A stretch of 64,000 bases of DNA from Coleofasciculus sp. LEGE 07092. Its GTDB lineage: Bacteria; Cyanobacteriota; Cyanobacteriia; Cyanobacteriales; Coleofasciculaceae. Below the pieces are notes generated by a model, which was not told where the DNA came from, did not search any database, and worked only from the letters and a program-made list of their open reading frames with translations. Within the stretch, counting starts at the first letter, position 1. Every line of letters begins with the position of its first letter. The stretch lies in NCBI RefSeq assembly GCF_015207375.1, contig NZ_JADEWY010000011.1, positions 1-64,000 of the forward strand. Reading direction: 5' to 3'. A program made the translations under genes and the position numbers. Below are positions 53,181-62,336 of the stretch, piece after piece.

Positions 53181-54152
53181 ATGGAGCGATACATCATCAC
53201 AGCGATCGCGCTGGCAATTCCCGCATACTTCTACACCTGGCTGGTGAGAACCATCGATCGGTTCGAGAAAGAACCTGTCCTTTACCTCATTGCTGCCTTT
53301 TTGTGGGGCGCAGTGCCAGCGGTGGTTTTTGCCCTCGTTTTGCAACTCGTTTTCTCTGTACCTGTGAATCAGATTTTCGGTCAAGAGACGTTGCAGGGTC
53401 AACTGATCGAAGCGGCGGTTAGTGCGCCCGTCACTGAAGAAATTCTCAAAGGCATGGCAGTGGCAATTGTCTATCTCAGGCATCGCCGAGAATTTGACGG
53501 TTGGGTAGACGGTATCGTTTACGGAGCGACGGCTGGTTTTGGATTTGCCTACGTGGAAAATATTATCTATCTAACGAGTACCCAAACCTGGCAGGATTGG
53601 GGAGCCTTGTTTTTTTTGCGGGCAATCGTGTTTGGCGGAATGCACGGCTTTTGGTCGGCGCTGGTGGGGATTGGTTTCGGGTTCGCCCGCTACAGTAGTG
53701 ATCCTCTCAAGAAAGTTTTAGCGATCGCCTGCGGGTTAATGGCGGCAATATCAGGACATTTGATTCACAATGGAGCCATCACTCTGATCGAAAAAACTTC
53801 AGGATTAACGTTAATCGTGGCGTTATTCAACTACGCCGCCCTAGGGCTGTTGATGGTCGTCTTGTGGTTTGTAGCCGGATATGTGGAGCATCAGCGACTG
53901 AGGACTTACTTACGGGAAGAAGTGCCAGATTTCATCTCTCCTGAATGTTACGAAGCTCTGTGCAAGCATCGTTCGGATACGCTGGCAGCATTGGGCATGA
54001 GCCTATACCAACGTCGGGCTTTATTTCAAGTGGCAGCAGAATTAGCTCAGAAGAAGTTGCAATTGAGCAAAATGGGCGAAGAAGAAGGGAATAGCCGACA
54101 AATCGCCCATTTGCGGCAGGAGTTGAGGCGATTAGGGCGGCAACGGATTTGA
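53181..54152 (+). CDS. PrsW family intramembrane metalloprotease
   Basis: A 323-residue protein with seven or eight helices in residues 1-235. The PrsW/Abi-CAAX-type metal motifs are APVTEEILKGMAVAI (EE), GGMHGFWSALVGIGF (His) and ISGHLIHNGAI (His-x-x-x-His-like). Family members cleave membrane substrates such as anti-sigma factors. The C-terminal about 80 residues are cytosolic and helical. It is followed by the CocE/NonD hydrolase gene after 15 bases. Confidence 0.88.
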   Translation: MERYIITAIALAIPAYFYTWLVRTIDRFEKEPVLYLIAAFLWGAVPAVVFALVLQLVFSVPVNQIFGQETLQGQLIEAAVSAPVTEEILKGMAVAIVYLRHRREFDGWVDGIVYGATAGFGFAYVENIIYLTSTQTWQDWGALFFLRAIVFGGMHGFWSALVGIGFGFARYSSDPLKKVLAIACGLMAAISGHLIHNGAITLIEKTSGLTLIVALFNYAALGLLMVVLWFVAGYVEHQRLRTYLREEVPDFISPECYEALCKHRSDTLAALGMSLYQRRALFQVAAELAQKKLQLSKMGEEEGNSRQIAHLRQELRRLGRQRI

Positions 54153-54167
54153 TAGCGGATGTAACGG

Positions 54168-55820
54168 ATGATTAATTCCCCTATGTTGAAGGTTCGCAAA
54201 GAAACCGCATCAATGCTGACTCGGGACGGCGTGCGACTTGATAGCGATATCTATCGTCCTGATACTACTACTGAGTTGCCAGTGCTGCTGATGCGGCAAC
54301 CCTATGGTAAAGCGATCGCCTCTACGGTAGTCTATGCCCATCCCACTTGGTACGCTGCCCATGGTTATATCGTAGTGATTCAGGATGTACGAGGACGCGG
54401 CACTTCAGCAGGGGAATTCCGGATATTTTCCCATGAAATTGAGGATGGTATTGATGCGGTTAACTGGGCGGCACAACTCCCCGGCAGTAACGGACAGATG
54501 GGAATGTATGGTTTTTCTTATCAGGGAATGACGCAGCTTTATGCAGCATCGGGACGTCCCTCAGCACTAAGAACCATTTGCCCCTCGATGATTGGGTATG
54601 ACTTGTATGCAGATTGGGCGTATGAAGGGGGGGCGTTTTGCTTGCAAGCAAATCTAGGTTGGGCAGTCCAACTAGCAGCAGAAACGGCTCGTTTACAGGG
54701 GGATGCTGCTGCTTATCAGGTGCTTTATGCCGCATCTCGGAACCTGCCGTTCTACGAACCGTTAAACCATTTTATTGAAAGTTTTAGAAAGTATACGCCA
54801 AATTCATTCTATTATGAGTGGCTAGAGCATCCAGAACCGGGGGATTACTGGCAGCAATTGTCTCCCAAGTTGCAAGATGTAGACTTACCCATGCTGCATA
54901 TTGGGGGATGGTTCGACCCTTACCTACGCGGTACTCTCCGCCTTTACAAGGAGATGGCAAACCGCAGTGCTTTCCCTCAACATCTTTTAGTGGGTGCTTG
55001 GGCGCATTTACCGTGGGGGCGTAAGGTGGGGGCGATAGATTACGGTGCTGATGCGGCTAGTCCCGTCGATGAGTTGCAGGTGCGTTGGTTTAACCAGTTT
55101 CTCAAGGGTATGGATACGGGATTACTCGACCAACTGCCTGTCTGTTTGTTTGAAATGGGTAGTAATCAGTGGCGCTATTTTGAAGATTGGTCTACTCATT
55201 CTCAAAAAGTTTATTATCTGACAAGTTCGGGTTTAGCGAGTGTACGGGAAGATTCTGGGAAATTAGTAGAGGTGTTAGATACAACGTCTCTACAACAGGA
55301 TACATTGGTTCATGACCCTTGGCGTCCGGTTCCGGCTTTGGGAGGTCATGCCGCCATACCTGCTGGAGCATTTGAGCGTTCTGCGATTGATTGTCGCACG
55401 GATGTTTTAACTTATACCTCTGCCCCTCTGGTAGAAGCATTGCATATAGTAGGGGATGTCACTATAGACATTTTTTGCCGTGCAGATCAACCCAGTTTTG
55501 ACCTGTGTGCCGTCCTTTCCAAAGTGCGACCAGACAGTAGCGTTTACAATTTTACGCAGGGATATGTGCGGGTAAATTTGGGACAAGAAACGACACCGCT
55601 ACGAATCGCATTACAACCCACTTGTATCAGAATTGCCAAGGGAAGTGCTTTACGTTTGAGTTTGAGTGCCGCTTGTTTTCCTGCTTATCCGCTGAATGCA
55701 GGCACAGGCGTACACCCAGGTGAGAAACACTTAATACGAGGTCAAATTATTACAGTGACGGTGAGTTGTGGGGAGGGGTGTTCTTCACAGGTTTTATTGC
55801 CTGTGGTTGCACAGTCTTGA
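54168..55820 (+). CDS. CocE/NonD family alpha/beta hydrolase
   Basis: A 550-residue serine hydrolase of the X-Pro dipeptidyl-peptidase S15/CocE class. The nucleophile Ser is in MGMYGFSYQGMTQLYAA (about residue 117), and the oxyanion Tyr in YGKAI may correspond to CocE Tyr44. The Asp is in HIGGWFDPYLRG and the His in LLVGAWAHLPWGR. The C-terminal jelly-roll domain (about 330-550) is typical. The ATG at 54183 (MLKVRKETAS) is an alternative start. Substrate unknown; cytosolic. Confidence 0.9.
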   Translation: MINSPMLKVRKETASMLTRDGVRLDSDIYRPDTTTELPVLLMRQPYGKAIASTVVYAHPTWYAAHGYIVVIQDVRGRGTSAGEFRIFSHEIEDGIDAVNWAAQLPGSNGQMGMYGFSYQGMTQLYAASGRPSALRTICPSMIGYDLYADWAYEGGAFCLQANLGWAVQLAAETARLQGDAAAYQVLYAASRNLPFYEPLNHFIESFRKYTPNSFYYEWLEHPEPGDYWQQLSPKLQDVDLPMLHIGGWFDPYLRGTLRLYKEMANRSAFPQHLLVGAWAHLPWGRKVGAIDYGADAASPVDELQVRWFNQFLKGMDTGLLDQLPVCLFEMGSNQWRYFEDWSTHSQKVYYLTSSGLASVREDSGKLVEVLDTTSLQQDTLVHDPWRPVPALGGHAAIPAGAFERSAIDCRTDVLTYTSAPLVEALHIVGDVTIDIFCRADQPSFDLCAVLSKVRPDSSVYNFTQGYVRVNLGQETTPLRIALQPTCIRIAKGSALRLSLSAACFPAYPLNAGTGVHPGEKHLIRGQIITVTVSCGEGCSSQVLLPVVAQS

Positions 55821-55909
55821 GGATGAATCCTCTCTCTGAGAGTTTTTTGCCATTTCCGGGTTCCATCGGGTGTTCTTGATGAGCCATCACAGGGTTATAC
55901 TGAGCATAT

Positions 55910-55926
55910 TTGTGAAACTTTCACAA
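55910..55926 (+). promoter_or_regulatory. Palindrome upstream of rloA-like gene
   Basis: TTGTGAAA-C-TTTCACAA is a perfect 8+8 inverted repeat 33 bases before the ATG of the RloA-like gene. Position and symmetry fit an operator for a dimeric repressor of this defence operon. No regulator gene is adjacent. Confidence 0.5.
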
Positions 55927-55958
55927 TTTATGCCACTTCATTGTTGCAGAGGCGCTTT

Positions 55959-57233
55959 ATGCTGATAGAATTCAGCGTCGGGAATTACAGATCCTTTAAA
56001 GAAAAAGTCACCTTCAGTATGGTAGCTGCCAAGGTAACAGCAAAGGACAAAACCCTCGACGAGAATAATGTCTTTAAGATTGATGATGAACTCAGCTTGC
56101 TCAAAAGTGCGGCTGTCTATGGTGCAAATGCCAGTGGCAAGAGTAATCTTGTTGCTGCGATTGAATTCATGCGCTGGTTTGTCCTAAATTCTTCTAAAGA
56201 AACCCAAGTTACGGAAGGAATCGACGTTGAACCCTTCCGACTCAGTACAGAAACAGTAGGCAAGCCATCCTTCTTTGAAATTGTGTTCTTATTGGAGGGG
56301 AAAACATACAGGTACGGATTTGAGGTAGACACACAGCGGGTTGTTTCTGAGTGGCTATTCTATGTGCCGAAAACCAGGGAAGCTAAACTCTTTGAGCGTC
56401 AATCAGACAGTTTTAAGGTTTTAAAGGCGTTCAAAGAGGGCAAAGATATCACAGATAAGACTAGAACAAATGCTCTGTTTCTTTCAGTTGTTGCACAATT
56501 TAATGGTGAAATATCACAGAAAATACTACTGTGGTTCAATCAAAGCTTGAATGTAATTTCTCGTCTATACCCCAATAGTATTTACCGTCGTTATACAGAA
56601 GAATATTTTAAAAATGATAATTATAGATATGATATTATTCAATTCATAAAAACACTAGATTTAGGAATTGATGATATCCAAATCGAAAATTCAAGCTTAG
56701 TAGAAGAAATTTTATGGAAACAAGGAGTATTCCTTACCAAAGAAATTAGTCAAAAAGCGATTAAGACTTTTCACCGTAAATACAATGCTGAAGGTAATCA
56801 AACTGAGCTAGAGGAATTTGACATTGACAAACACGAATCAGACGGAACAAAAAAACTATTTACATTTGCGGGACCACTACTCGATGCATTAAGGAATGGA
56901 AAGGTTTTGATCATTGATGAATTGGATGCGAGGCTTCATCCATTGATTACCAGCGCGATTATCAGCCTATTCAATTCTGATCAAATGAGTTCCCAGAACG
57001 CACAGCTCATCTTTATGACACATGATACGAACCTGCTGATCAACAAAATTTTTAGACGAGACCAGATATGGTTCACTGAAAAGGATAGGCAGGGTGCGAC
57101 TCATCTATACTCTCTGGTAGAGTACAAAGTGCGAAACGATGCCTCCTTCGAGACTGATTACATTCAGGGTAGGTACGGCGCTATTCCTTTCATCGGTGAC
57201 TTACGCCGCTTGATCGGTGAGCCTAATGAGTAA
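55959..57233 (+). CDS. RloA/AbiLi-like AAA ATPase
   Basis: 424 residues from the ATG at 55959 (MLIEFSVGNYRSFKEKVTFS), preceded by AGAGG. This is an OLD/SMC-like AAA_15 ATPase: Walker A YGANASGKSNLV near residue 54; Walker B KVLIIDELDARLHPLI, with ESDGTKKLFTFAGPLLDALR before it as the signature region; LIFMTHDTNLL as the His switch. It overlaps its partner rloB-like gene by 8 bases (ATGAGTAA). Homologous pairs (RloA/RloB, AbiL) accompany restriction systems or act in abortive infection. Confidence 0.9.
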   Translation: MLIEFSVGNYRSFKEKVTFSMVAAKVTAKDKTLDENNVFKIDDELSLLKSAAVYGANASGKSNLVAAIEFMRWFVLNSSKETQVTEGIDVEPFRLSTETVGKPSFFEIVFLLEGKTYRYGFEVDTQRVVSEWLFYVPKTREAKLFERQSDSFKVLKAFKEGKDITDKTRTNALFLSVVAQFNGEISQKILLWFNQSLNVISRLYPNSIYRRYTEEYFKNDNYRYDIIQFIKTLDLGIDDIQIENSSLVEEILWKQGVFLTKEISQKAIKTFHRKYNAEGNQTELEEFDIDKHESDGTKKLFTFAGPLLDALRNGKVLIIDELDARLHPLITSAIISLFNSDQMSSQNAQLIFMTHDTNLLINKIFRRDQIWFTEKDRQGATHLYSLVEYKVRNDASFETDYIQGRYGAIPFIGDLRRLIGEPNE

Positions 57234-57858
57234 AAAAGGCTCCTCTAGAAAACAAGATAAATCCTCGTCTCGGAAGTCCTATCGTGGCTACTCAGAAAGA
57301 ACAGTTGAGACACGAGAGTTAATCGAACGGTTTTTGATTGTTTGCGAAGGGGAAAAGACGGAACCAAACTATTTTAAAAGCTTCCGCGTTCCCAAAGATG
57401 TGGTTGATATCTATGGAGTGGGTGAAAATACAATTAACCTAGTCAAAAAAGCTATAGAGTTGAAAGAAAAAGATGATTACGATCAAGTCTGGTGCGTCTT
57501 TGATCGCGATGAATTTCCAGCAGAAAATTTTAATGCTGCCTTAACGGTTGCCAGAAACAACAATATTAAGGTAGCCTATTCCAATGAGGCATTTGAACTG
57601 TGGTACTTGTTACATTTCAATTACCACGATACGGCTATACCCCGAAAGGATTATACAAAGAAGTTAACTGAGCAACTGGGTCACGAGTACAAGAAAAACA
57701 GCGAGACGATTTACGAGGAACTGGAAAGCAAACAGCAGACTGCGATTAAAAATGCCAAAAAGCTTTTGACACAATATGTTCCCCCCAACCCAGAAAGTGA
57801 CAATCCTTCAACGACAGTGCATTTGCTAGTTGAACAACTTAACAGGTTTATCCGTTGA
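57226..57858 (+). CDS. RloB family protein (AbiLii-like)
   Basis: 210 residues from the ATG that overlaps the rloA-like stop. The N-terminus is basic, Ser/Lys-rich (about 1-30). The RloB core is FLIVCEGEKTEPNYFKSFRV (Glu for metal), VWCVFDRDEFPAENFNAAL (DxD motif) and AYSNEAFELWYLLHFNYHDT. This layout is a TOPRIM-like fold, so a nuclease effector controlled by the ATPase is inferred. Translational coupling by overlap. Confidence 0.92.
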   Translation: MSKKGSSRKQDKSSSRKSYRGYSERTVETRELIERFLIVCEGEKTEPNYFKSFRVPKDVVDIYGVGENTINLVKKAIELKEKDDYDQVWCVFDRDEFPAENFNAALTVARNNNIKVAYSNEAFELWYLLHFNYHDTAIPRKDYTKKLTEQLGHEYKKNSETIYEELESKQQTAIKNAKKLLTQYVPPNPESDNPSTTVHLLVEQLNRFIR

Positions 57859-57946
57859 CTCTCAGGCTCATAAAAATATCCCCTCTTACAAGAGAGAAAG
57901 GCATTAAATTGTGACCTGCGTCCCATTGGTTTAAACTGGTTAGTCA

Positions 57947-60900
57947 TCACCGAATCACGATATCCAGTTCCGAGACTCCAAATCGGCGAGCTTTTTCACA
58001 GCGCTCGATATAGTGACGAACGACTCTATCGTCCTGGTTGGTTTGTAACACTTGCTTGAAGACTTCCTGGGCTTCGGCAAATTTTTTCTGAATATAAAGT
58101 TCTACTGCCTCCTCAAACTCAGTGCGGGTTTGCGTCTTTAGTTCGATTAACGCTTGCGGATTGCTATCGAAAATTTCAAATACGGCAATGGGTTGGCTTT
58201 TGCCCTTGACTGTCACTCGACCTAAAAAACGATAGTCGTACTGGTGAGGGTTTTGCAAGCGATCGCGAGTTTGTTCACTAATCAAGATATCCACACCGTA
58301 AATCTTCGTCAAGCCTTCTAAACGAGATGCAAGATTGACGGCATCTGCAATCACGGTGGTATCCATGCGCTGCAACTCTCCCACAGTACCCAGCATCAAA
58401 GAGCCTGTGTGCAAACCAATGCCAATGGCTATCGGTTCTTTCCCATTTTTTTGGCGTTGGCAATTGTAGAGAGACACTTGCTTTTGCATATCAATTGCGG
58501 CTTGCACTGCATCATCAGCAGTGGGGGGAAAAAGTGCCATCACCGCATCACCGATGTATTTGTCAATAAATCCGTGATGATTGCGAATTACCGGACTAAC
58601 CCGACTTAAGTAGGCATTGATAAAGTCAAAATTGTCTTTTGGGGACATCCGTTCTGACAGGCTAGTAAAGGAGCGAATATCGGCAAAGAGTACCGTCATT
58701 TCTTTTTGCACTTGGTCGCCTAATTGCACCTCAATGATGCTTTCTCGTTCTAGAAATTGCAGGAACTCATGAGGAACAAAGCGTCCGTAAGCCGCATTAA
58801 TTTTGGCGATGTGAAGATGGGTTTTTATGCGGGCAAGTAGTTCGTTTTTGGAGATGGGTTTAGTCAAATAATCGTTAGCCCCGGCGCTAAATCCTTCGAC
58901 TAAATCCGATACCTGATTTTTGGCAGTCAGGAGCACGACGGGGAGTTCGTTCGCAAGAAATTGTTCGCGAATTGTTTGACAAAATTCATACCCTGTCATC
59001 TTTGGCATCATGACATCCAGCAAGATTAAATCGGGTTTGAATCCCTGGCGAATAATCTCTAATGCTTCTATACCGCTAGATGCTTGGGTAATTGCATAAT
59101 TTTGTAGTGAAAGATGGTTGACAATAACCTGAAGATTAACGGGTTCATCATCCACAATTAAGATTTGAAATGCACCTTCAGGGGGGGTTAGTGCTTCTTG
59201 ATCGGTTAGAATTTCATCAGGAATCACGGGAATGGCTTCCACCGATTGAATCTGGGATGCTGGCTGAGGGGGTTGACTTTCTGGCTGACTCCCGGATAGG
59301 GGAAGGGTGAACGTAAATTTTGAACCCACACCGACAGTAGACTCGACACGAATACTGCCCCCATGTAACTCTACTAGTTGTTTTGCGATCGCTAAACCTA
59401 ATCCGGTGCCACTGTAGCGTCTGGCAATGGAACCATCGGCTTGTTCAAATGATTCAAAAATGCGCTCAAATTTCTCAGTCGGAATCCCCATTCCTGTATC
59501 GGCAACGGTAACGTCTAGGCAGTTATCAACCACAGTGGCGGAGACTTCAATCGTCCCCTTTTCTGTAAACTTAATGGCATTGCCGACTAAGTTGTACAAA
59601 ATTTGTTGGACGCGGTTTTCGTCAGCGTCTACTAAGGGGACGGTTGGCTCAATTTTATTAATCAAGCGTAGATTTTTTTTACCAACGAGCGATCGCGAAA
59701 GGGTTAAAACAACATCGGCAATTTCGCGCATTCCTAGGGGCTTAATGTGCAATTCTATTTTTTTATGCTTGAGTTGGGAAAAATCTAACAAATTATTGAC
59801 AAGCTGATGCAGTCTTCTGCCGCTAGAGACGATTAGGGAAAGATTAAAGACGGTTGCAGGGGGTAACTTCCCGGTAACGCCATCAATTAAGGATTCAGCA
59901 ATGCCGATAATGCCGTTGAGGGGAGTTTTCAGTTCGTGGGAGGTATTGGCTAAAAATTCATCTTTGAGTCGATTGAGTTCTTGTAAGGTGGCATTTTTTT
60001 GTTCTAACTCTAGGGTATAGGCTTGCAAAAGTTGACGGGCTTGGGCGAAACGTCGCTCTAAAATAAATCCTAAAATTAGGATGAAAATAAGCGTTCCCCA
60101 AGGGTACAGTTGTTGAAACTCGTTACTTAGTTCAAACCGATAAACGAGAATATCGGGAATCGCAAACAGGGCAAGGATAATAAAGGCGAGTGTAAAGGAT
60201 TTAGCATCGCGGGTTTGGCTAAAGGAATTTTGGATAGTGTTAACCAATAAAATGAATGTACTGCACAAGAAAAAGAGTTGATCGATATAGAAAACTGAAA
60301 TCAAACTTTCTTGATGATCGATCGCCAAGGGTAAACAAATCAAAGCGTAAATAAGATGGATTTGCCATAAGCGTCGAATACTTGCACAGTAACCCACTCC
60401 AAATAGTTGCTCATAAAAAAGAAAAGTACTAACAGGTATTAGGTAAAACGATGTATATTCAATTATGTCCCATAAAGTATAATTATTGAAAAAGAATTGA
60501 CTAAAGCTTGATTGAGAAATAGTGTAACATCCCACTAGAATCGCTAATAAGCCGAAATAAATATAGGCTTGAGTTTCTTGCCGATTCAATGAAAGACATA
60601 AAGCAATCAATCCTAAAATTGTAAAAAATATCCCTAAAATAACATCCAATTCTTGCAGAAGTAGTCGTTTAATTAAAGGATTTTGAGAACCGATAACAAC
60701 TCTGTCAAATAATCCGATATAAATAGAAGAGCGTTCCCTCGGTTCAAGTTCCAATAATAGAGATTTCCGCTGAAATCCCGGCTCAAGACGAAGTAATACC
60801 CATTCTTCCTCAGAGGTATAGATGAGTTGATGATTAAGATAAACCTTTGATAGATAAGGGATAGCTCCCAAATAAAGCATGGGAGATTTCCAATTTACTT

Positions 60901-61219
60901 CAGGTAAGGTAACGCGCAACCAAACCTTTGTTTCATTTGGGAGATTAAGTCGTTTGGGAAACTGAAATGATATCCAGCAACGATTTGGATTGGCGATTGG
61001 TTCATCTGTGCAATTAGAAATATCGGCACGCGCCAAGGGAGAGTCACCCCAGTAATATTGCCATCCTGTTACAAATTCTGTGGATGGAGAGCTAACAATT
61101 TCTTGAGATTGCGCAAGACTGGGTGCAATCGGGAATAGTAGATTACTGAACACAATCAGTAAAAAAGCACTGAAACACAAGCTTATAGAGCTGCGGATTT
61201 GAGTAAATGCACGCTTCAC
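57947..61219 (-). CDS. Hybrid kinase-receiver-adenylate/guanylate cyclase
   Basis: A 1090-residue protein. Signal-like helix (1-37), 7TMR-DISM-type extracellular beta domain (about 45-180), seven-helix membrane part (about 190-390) and coiled coil (395-425). HisKA: His in EFLANTSHELKTPLNGIIGI. HATPase: QQILYNLVGNAIKFTEKG, DTGMGIP, GTGLGLAIA. Receiver: ILIVDDEPVNLQVI, Asp in LILLDVMMPKMTGYEF, Lys in YLTKPIS. Class III cyclase: metal Asp in VLFADIRSFTSL and GFIDKYIGDAVMALF, plus NLASRLEGLTKIYG. A TPR-like tail follows. It probably couples an external ligand to cAMP or cGMP. Confidence 0.93.
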   Translation of the reverse strand: MKRAFTQIRSSISLCFSAFLLIVFSNLLFPIAPSLAQSQEIVSSPSTEFVTGWQYYWGDSPLARADISNCTDEPIANPNRCWISFQFPKRLNLPNETKVWLRVTLPEVNWKSPMLYLGAIPYLSKVYLNHQLIYTSEEEWVLLRLEPGFQRKSLLLELEPRERSSIYIGLFDRVVIGSQNPLIKRLLLQELDVILGIFFTILGLIALCLSLNRQETQAYIYFGLLAILVGCYTISQSSFSQFFFNNYTLWDIIEYTSFYLIPVSTFLFYEQLFGVGYCASIRRLWQIHLIYALICLPLAIDHQESLISVFYIDQLFFLCSTFILLVNTIQNSFSQTRDAKSFTLAFIILALFAIPDILVYRFELSNEFQQLYPWGTLIFILILGFILERRFAQARQLLQAYTLELEQKNATLQELNRLKDEFLANTSHELKTPLNGIIGIAESLIDGVTGKLPPATVFNLSLIVSSGRRLHQLVNNLLDFSQLKHKKIELHIKPLGMREIADVVLTLSRSLVGKKNLRLINKIEPTVPLVDADENRVQQILYNLVGNAIKFTEKGTIEVSATVVDNCLDVTVADTGMGIPTEKFERIFESFEQADGSIARRYSGTGLGLAIAKQLVELHGGSIRVESTVGVGSKFTFTLPLSGSQPESQPPQPASQIQSVEAIPVIPDEILTDQEALTPPEGAFQILIVDDEPVNLQVIVNHLSLQNYAITQASSGIEALEIIRQGFKPDLILLDVMMPKMTGYEFCQTIREQFLANELPVVLLTAKNQVSDLVEGFSAGANDYLTKPISKNELLARIKTHLHIAKINAAYGRFVPHEFLQFLERESIIEVQLGDQVQKEMTVLFADIRSFTSLSERMSPKDNFDFINAYLSRVSPVIRNHHGFIDKYIGDAVMALFPPTADDAVQAAIDMQKQVSLYNCQRQKNGKEPIAIGIGLHTGSLMLGTVGELQRMDTTVIADAVNLASRLEGLTKIYGVDILISEQTRDRLQNPHQYDYRFLGRVTVKGKSQPIAVFEIFDSNPQALIELKTQTRTEFEEAVELYIQKKFAEAQEVFKQVLQTNQDDRVVRHYIERCEKARRFGVSELDIVIR

Positions 61220-61771
61220 GTTCTAGCTTCTCCTGGGGAATTATCCACAAAGCTGTTATGCCAAAACAAACGTCTTTCGGGCTGTTCAATCTAATTCGGG
61301 AGGTTAAGTAACAAAGCCCATCTTCATAAAACTATGCAAGGGAAGGTATAAGTGCAAGACGTTTATGAGAAATGAGTATAAATACTCAACAAGCAGAGTC
61401 TTTCATGCCGTTGCTCCCTCATATCCACAAGCGTAAATTAAATCCTACAGCGGGAAAGGGATTTTTTCATGTACAGGTTTAGGGTGTGGCAAAGGGGACT
61501 GGAAATGGTATCAAGAAAGATATTTTGCTGAAGCTCAGGGAGCGGTTATTTAACCCAATTGAGGATTGTCTGGCTGTCAAGATACTTCAGCGGGAAATTT
61601 AGCAAAACGTGACTAAAACTATCGCCGTTTTATGAGTAAAATTCACAGAGTTTCAACAAGATTTTTAAGCTAAATTTAAGATTTTTGACATTTTCTGTGA
61701 TTGGCGACAATCGCGCCTATTGTGGTAAAGAATGTGTCAAACCTAGCTTCGGCACTAGCGTTCAGTTTTTT
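61220..61771. other. Intergenic region, no gene seen
   Basis: 552 bases upstream of both the cyclase gene (minus) and the small membrane protein gene (plus). It includes a short palindrome GAGTATAAATACTC at 61374-61387. No coding frame of quality. The open frame before 61772 belongs to the small gene's upstream region. Confidence 0.45.
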
Positions 61772-62065
61772 ATGACCATGTTGCCCACCCTTCTCCGTTC
61801 TTTACTATTGACAAGTTTTTTGAGCTTTCATACCCCTATTATCCTATTGACAGGGGTGTTAGCGGCTATTTCAGCCATTGGATATGTTCCCGGTTTTGAA
61901 ACCATCTCTCAAGCGGGTGCAGCAGCGTTATTAAAGTTTCTCGCGGTTTTCGGCAGTGGCTGTCCCTTTGAAGGAATTATTGTAATTGGTCTGACTTGTA
62001 GCGTAGTGGCAGCCTTATTCGATACCTACGCTTTCTACAGTTACCAACACCTTAACCATCATTAA
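61772..62065 (+). CDS. Small cyanobacterial membrane protein
   Basis: 97 residues from the ATG at 61772 (MTMLPTLLRSLLLTSFLSFH); the frame is open 29 codons further up but that part looks non-coding. Two membrane helices: TPIILLTGVLAAISAIGYVP and EGIIVIGLTCSVVAALFDTY. A Gly/Ser/Cys loop (VFGSGCPFEG) lies between them. I recall similar conserved proteins in cyanobacteria without known role. Confidence 0.65.
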   Translation: MTMLPTLLRSLLLTSFLSFHTPIILLTGVLAAISAIGYVPGFETISQAGAAALLKFLAVFGSGCPFEGIIVIGLTCSVVAALFDTYAFYSYQHLNHH

Positions 62066-62198
62066 GGGTTTTAGGGTAAAGGGGAAAGGAAACTCTTGCA
62101 AAAATAGGGAAAACGGGCAAGATGCCCATCCCACATTTCTGGGGGGGTAGGCATCCTGTCTGCCCAAGAATTTGATGAAAATGAAGGCAAGCAAGAAG

Positions 62199-62323
62199 GG
62201 GAGTATGTCTACCGTTGGCTGTTGGGTTGAGGTACGAAAACCAACTGGAGGGTTAGCTGGTTGGGTTTCACCATCGCTCTACCCAACCGACCTAAACGTT
62301 ATGTGCAAACTTGACATACTCCC
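62199..62323. repeat. Element with GGGAGTATGTC inverted ends
   Basis: GGGAGTATGTC at the left is mirrored exactly by GACATACTCCC at the right, spanning 125 bases with GTTGGGTT/AACC-type repeats inside. It may be a non-autonomous mobile repeat; CTTGACATACTCCC ends are common beside IS200/IS605-type elements in cyanobacteria. No transposase inside. Confidence 0.45.
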
Positions 62324-62336
62324 AGCCCAAAGCCAA

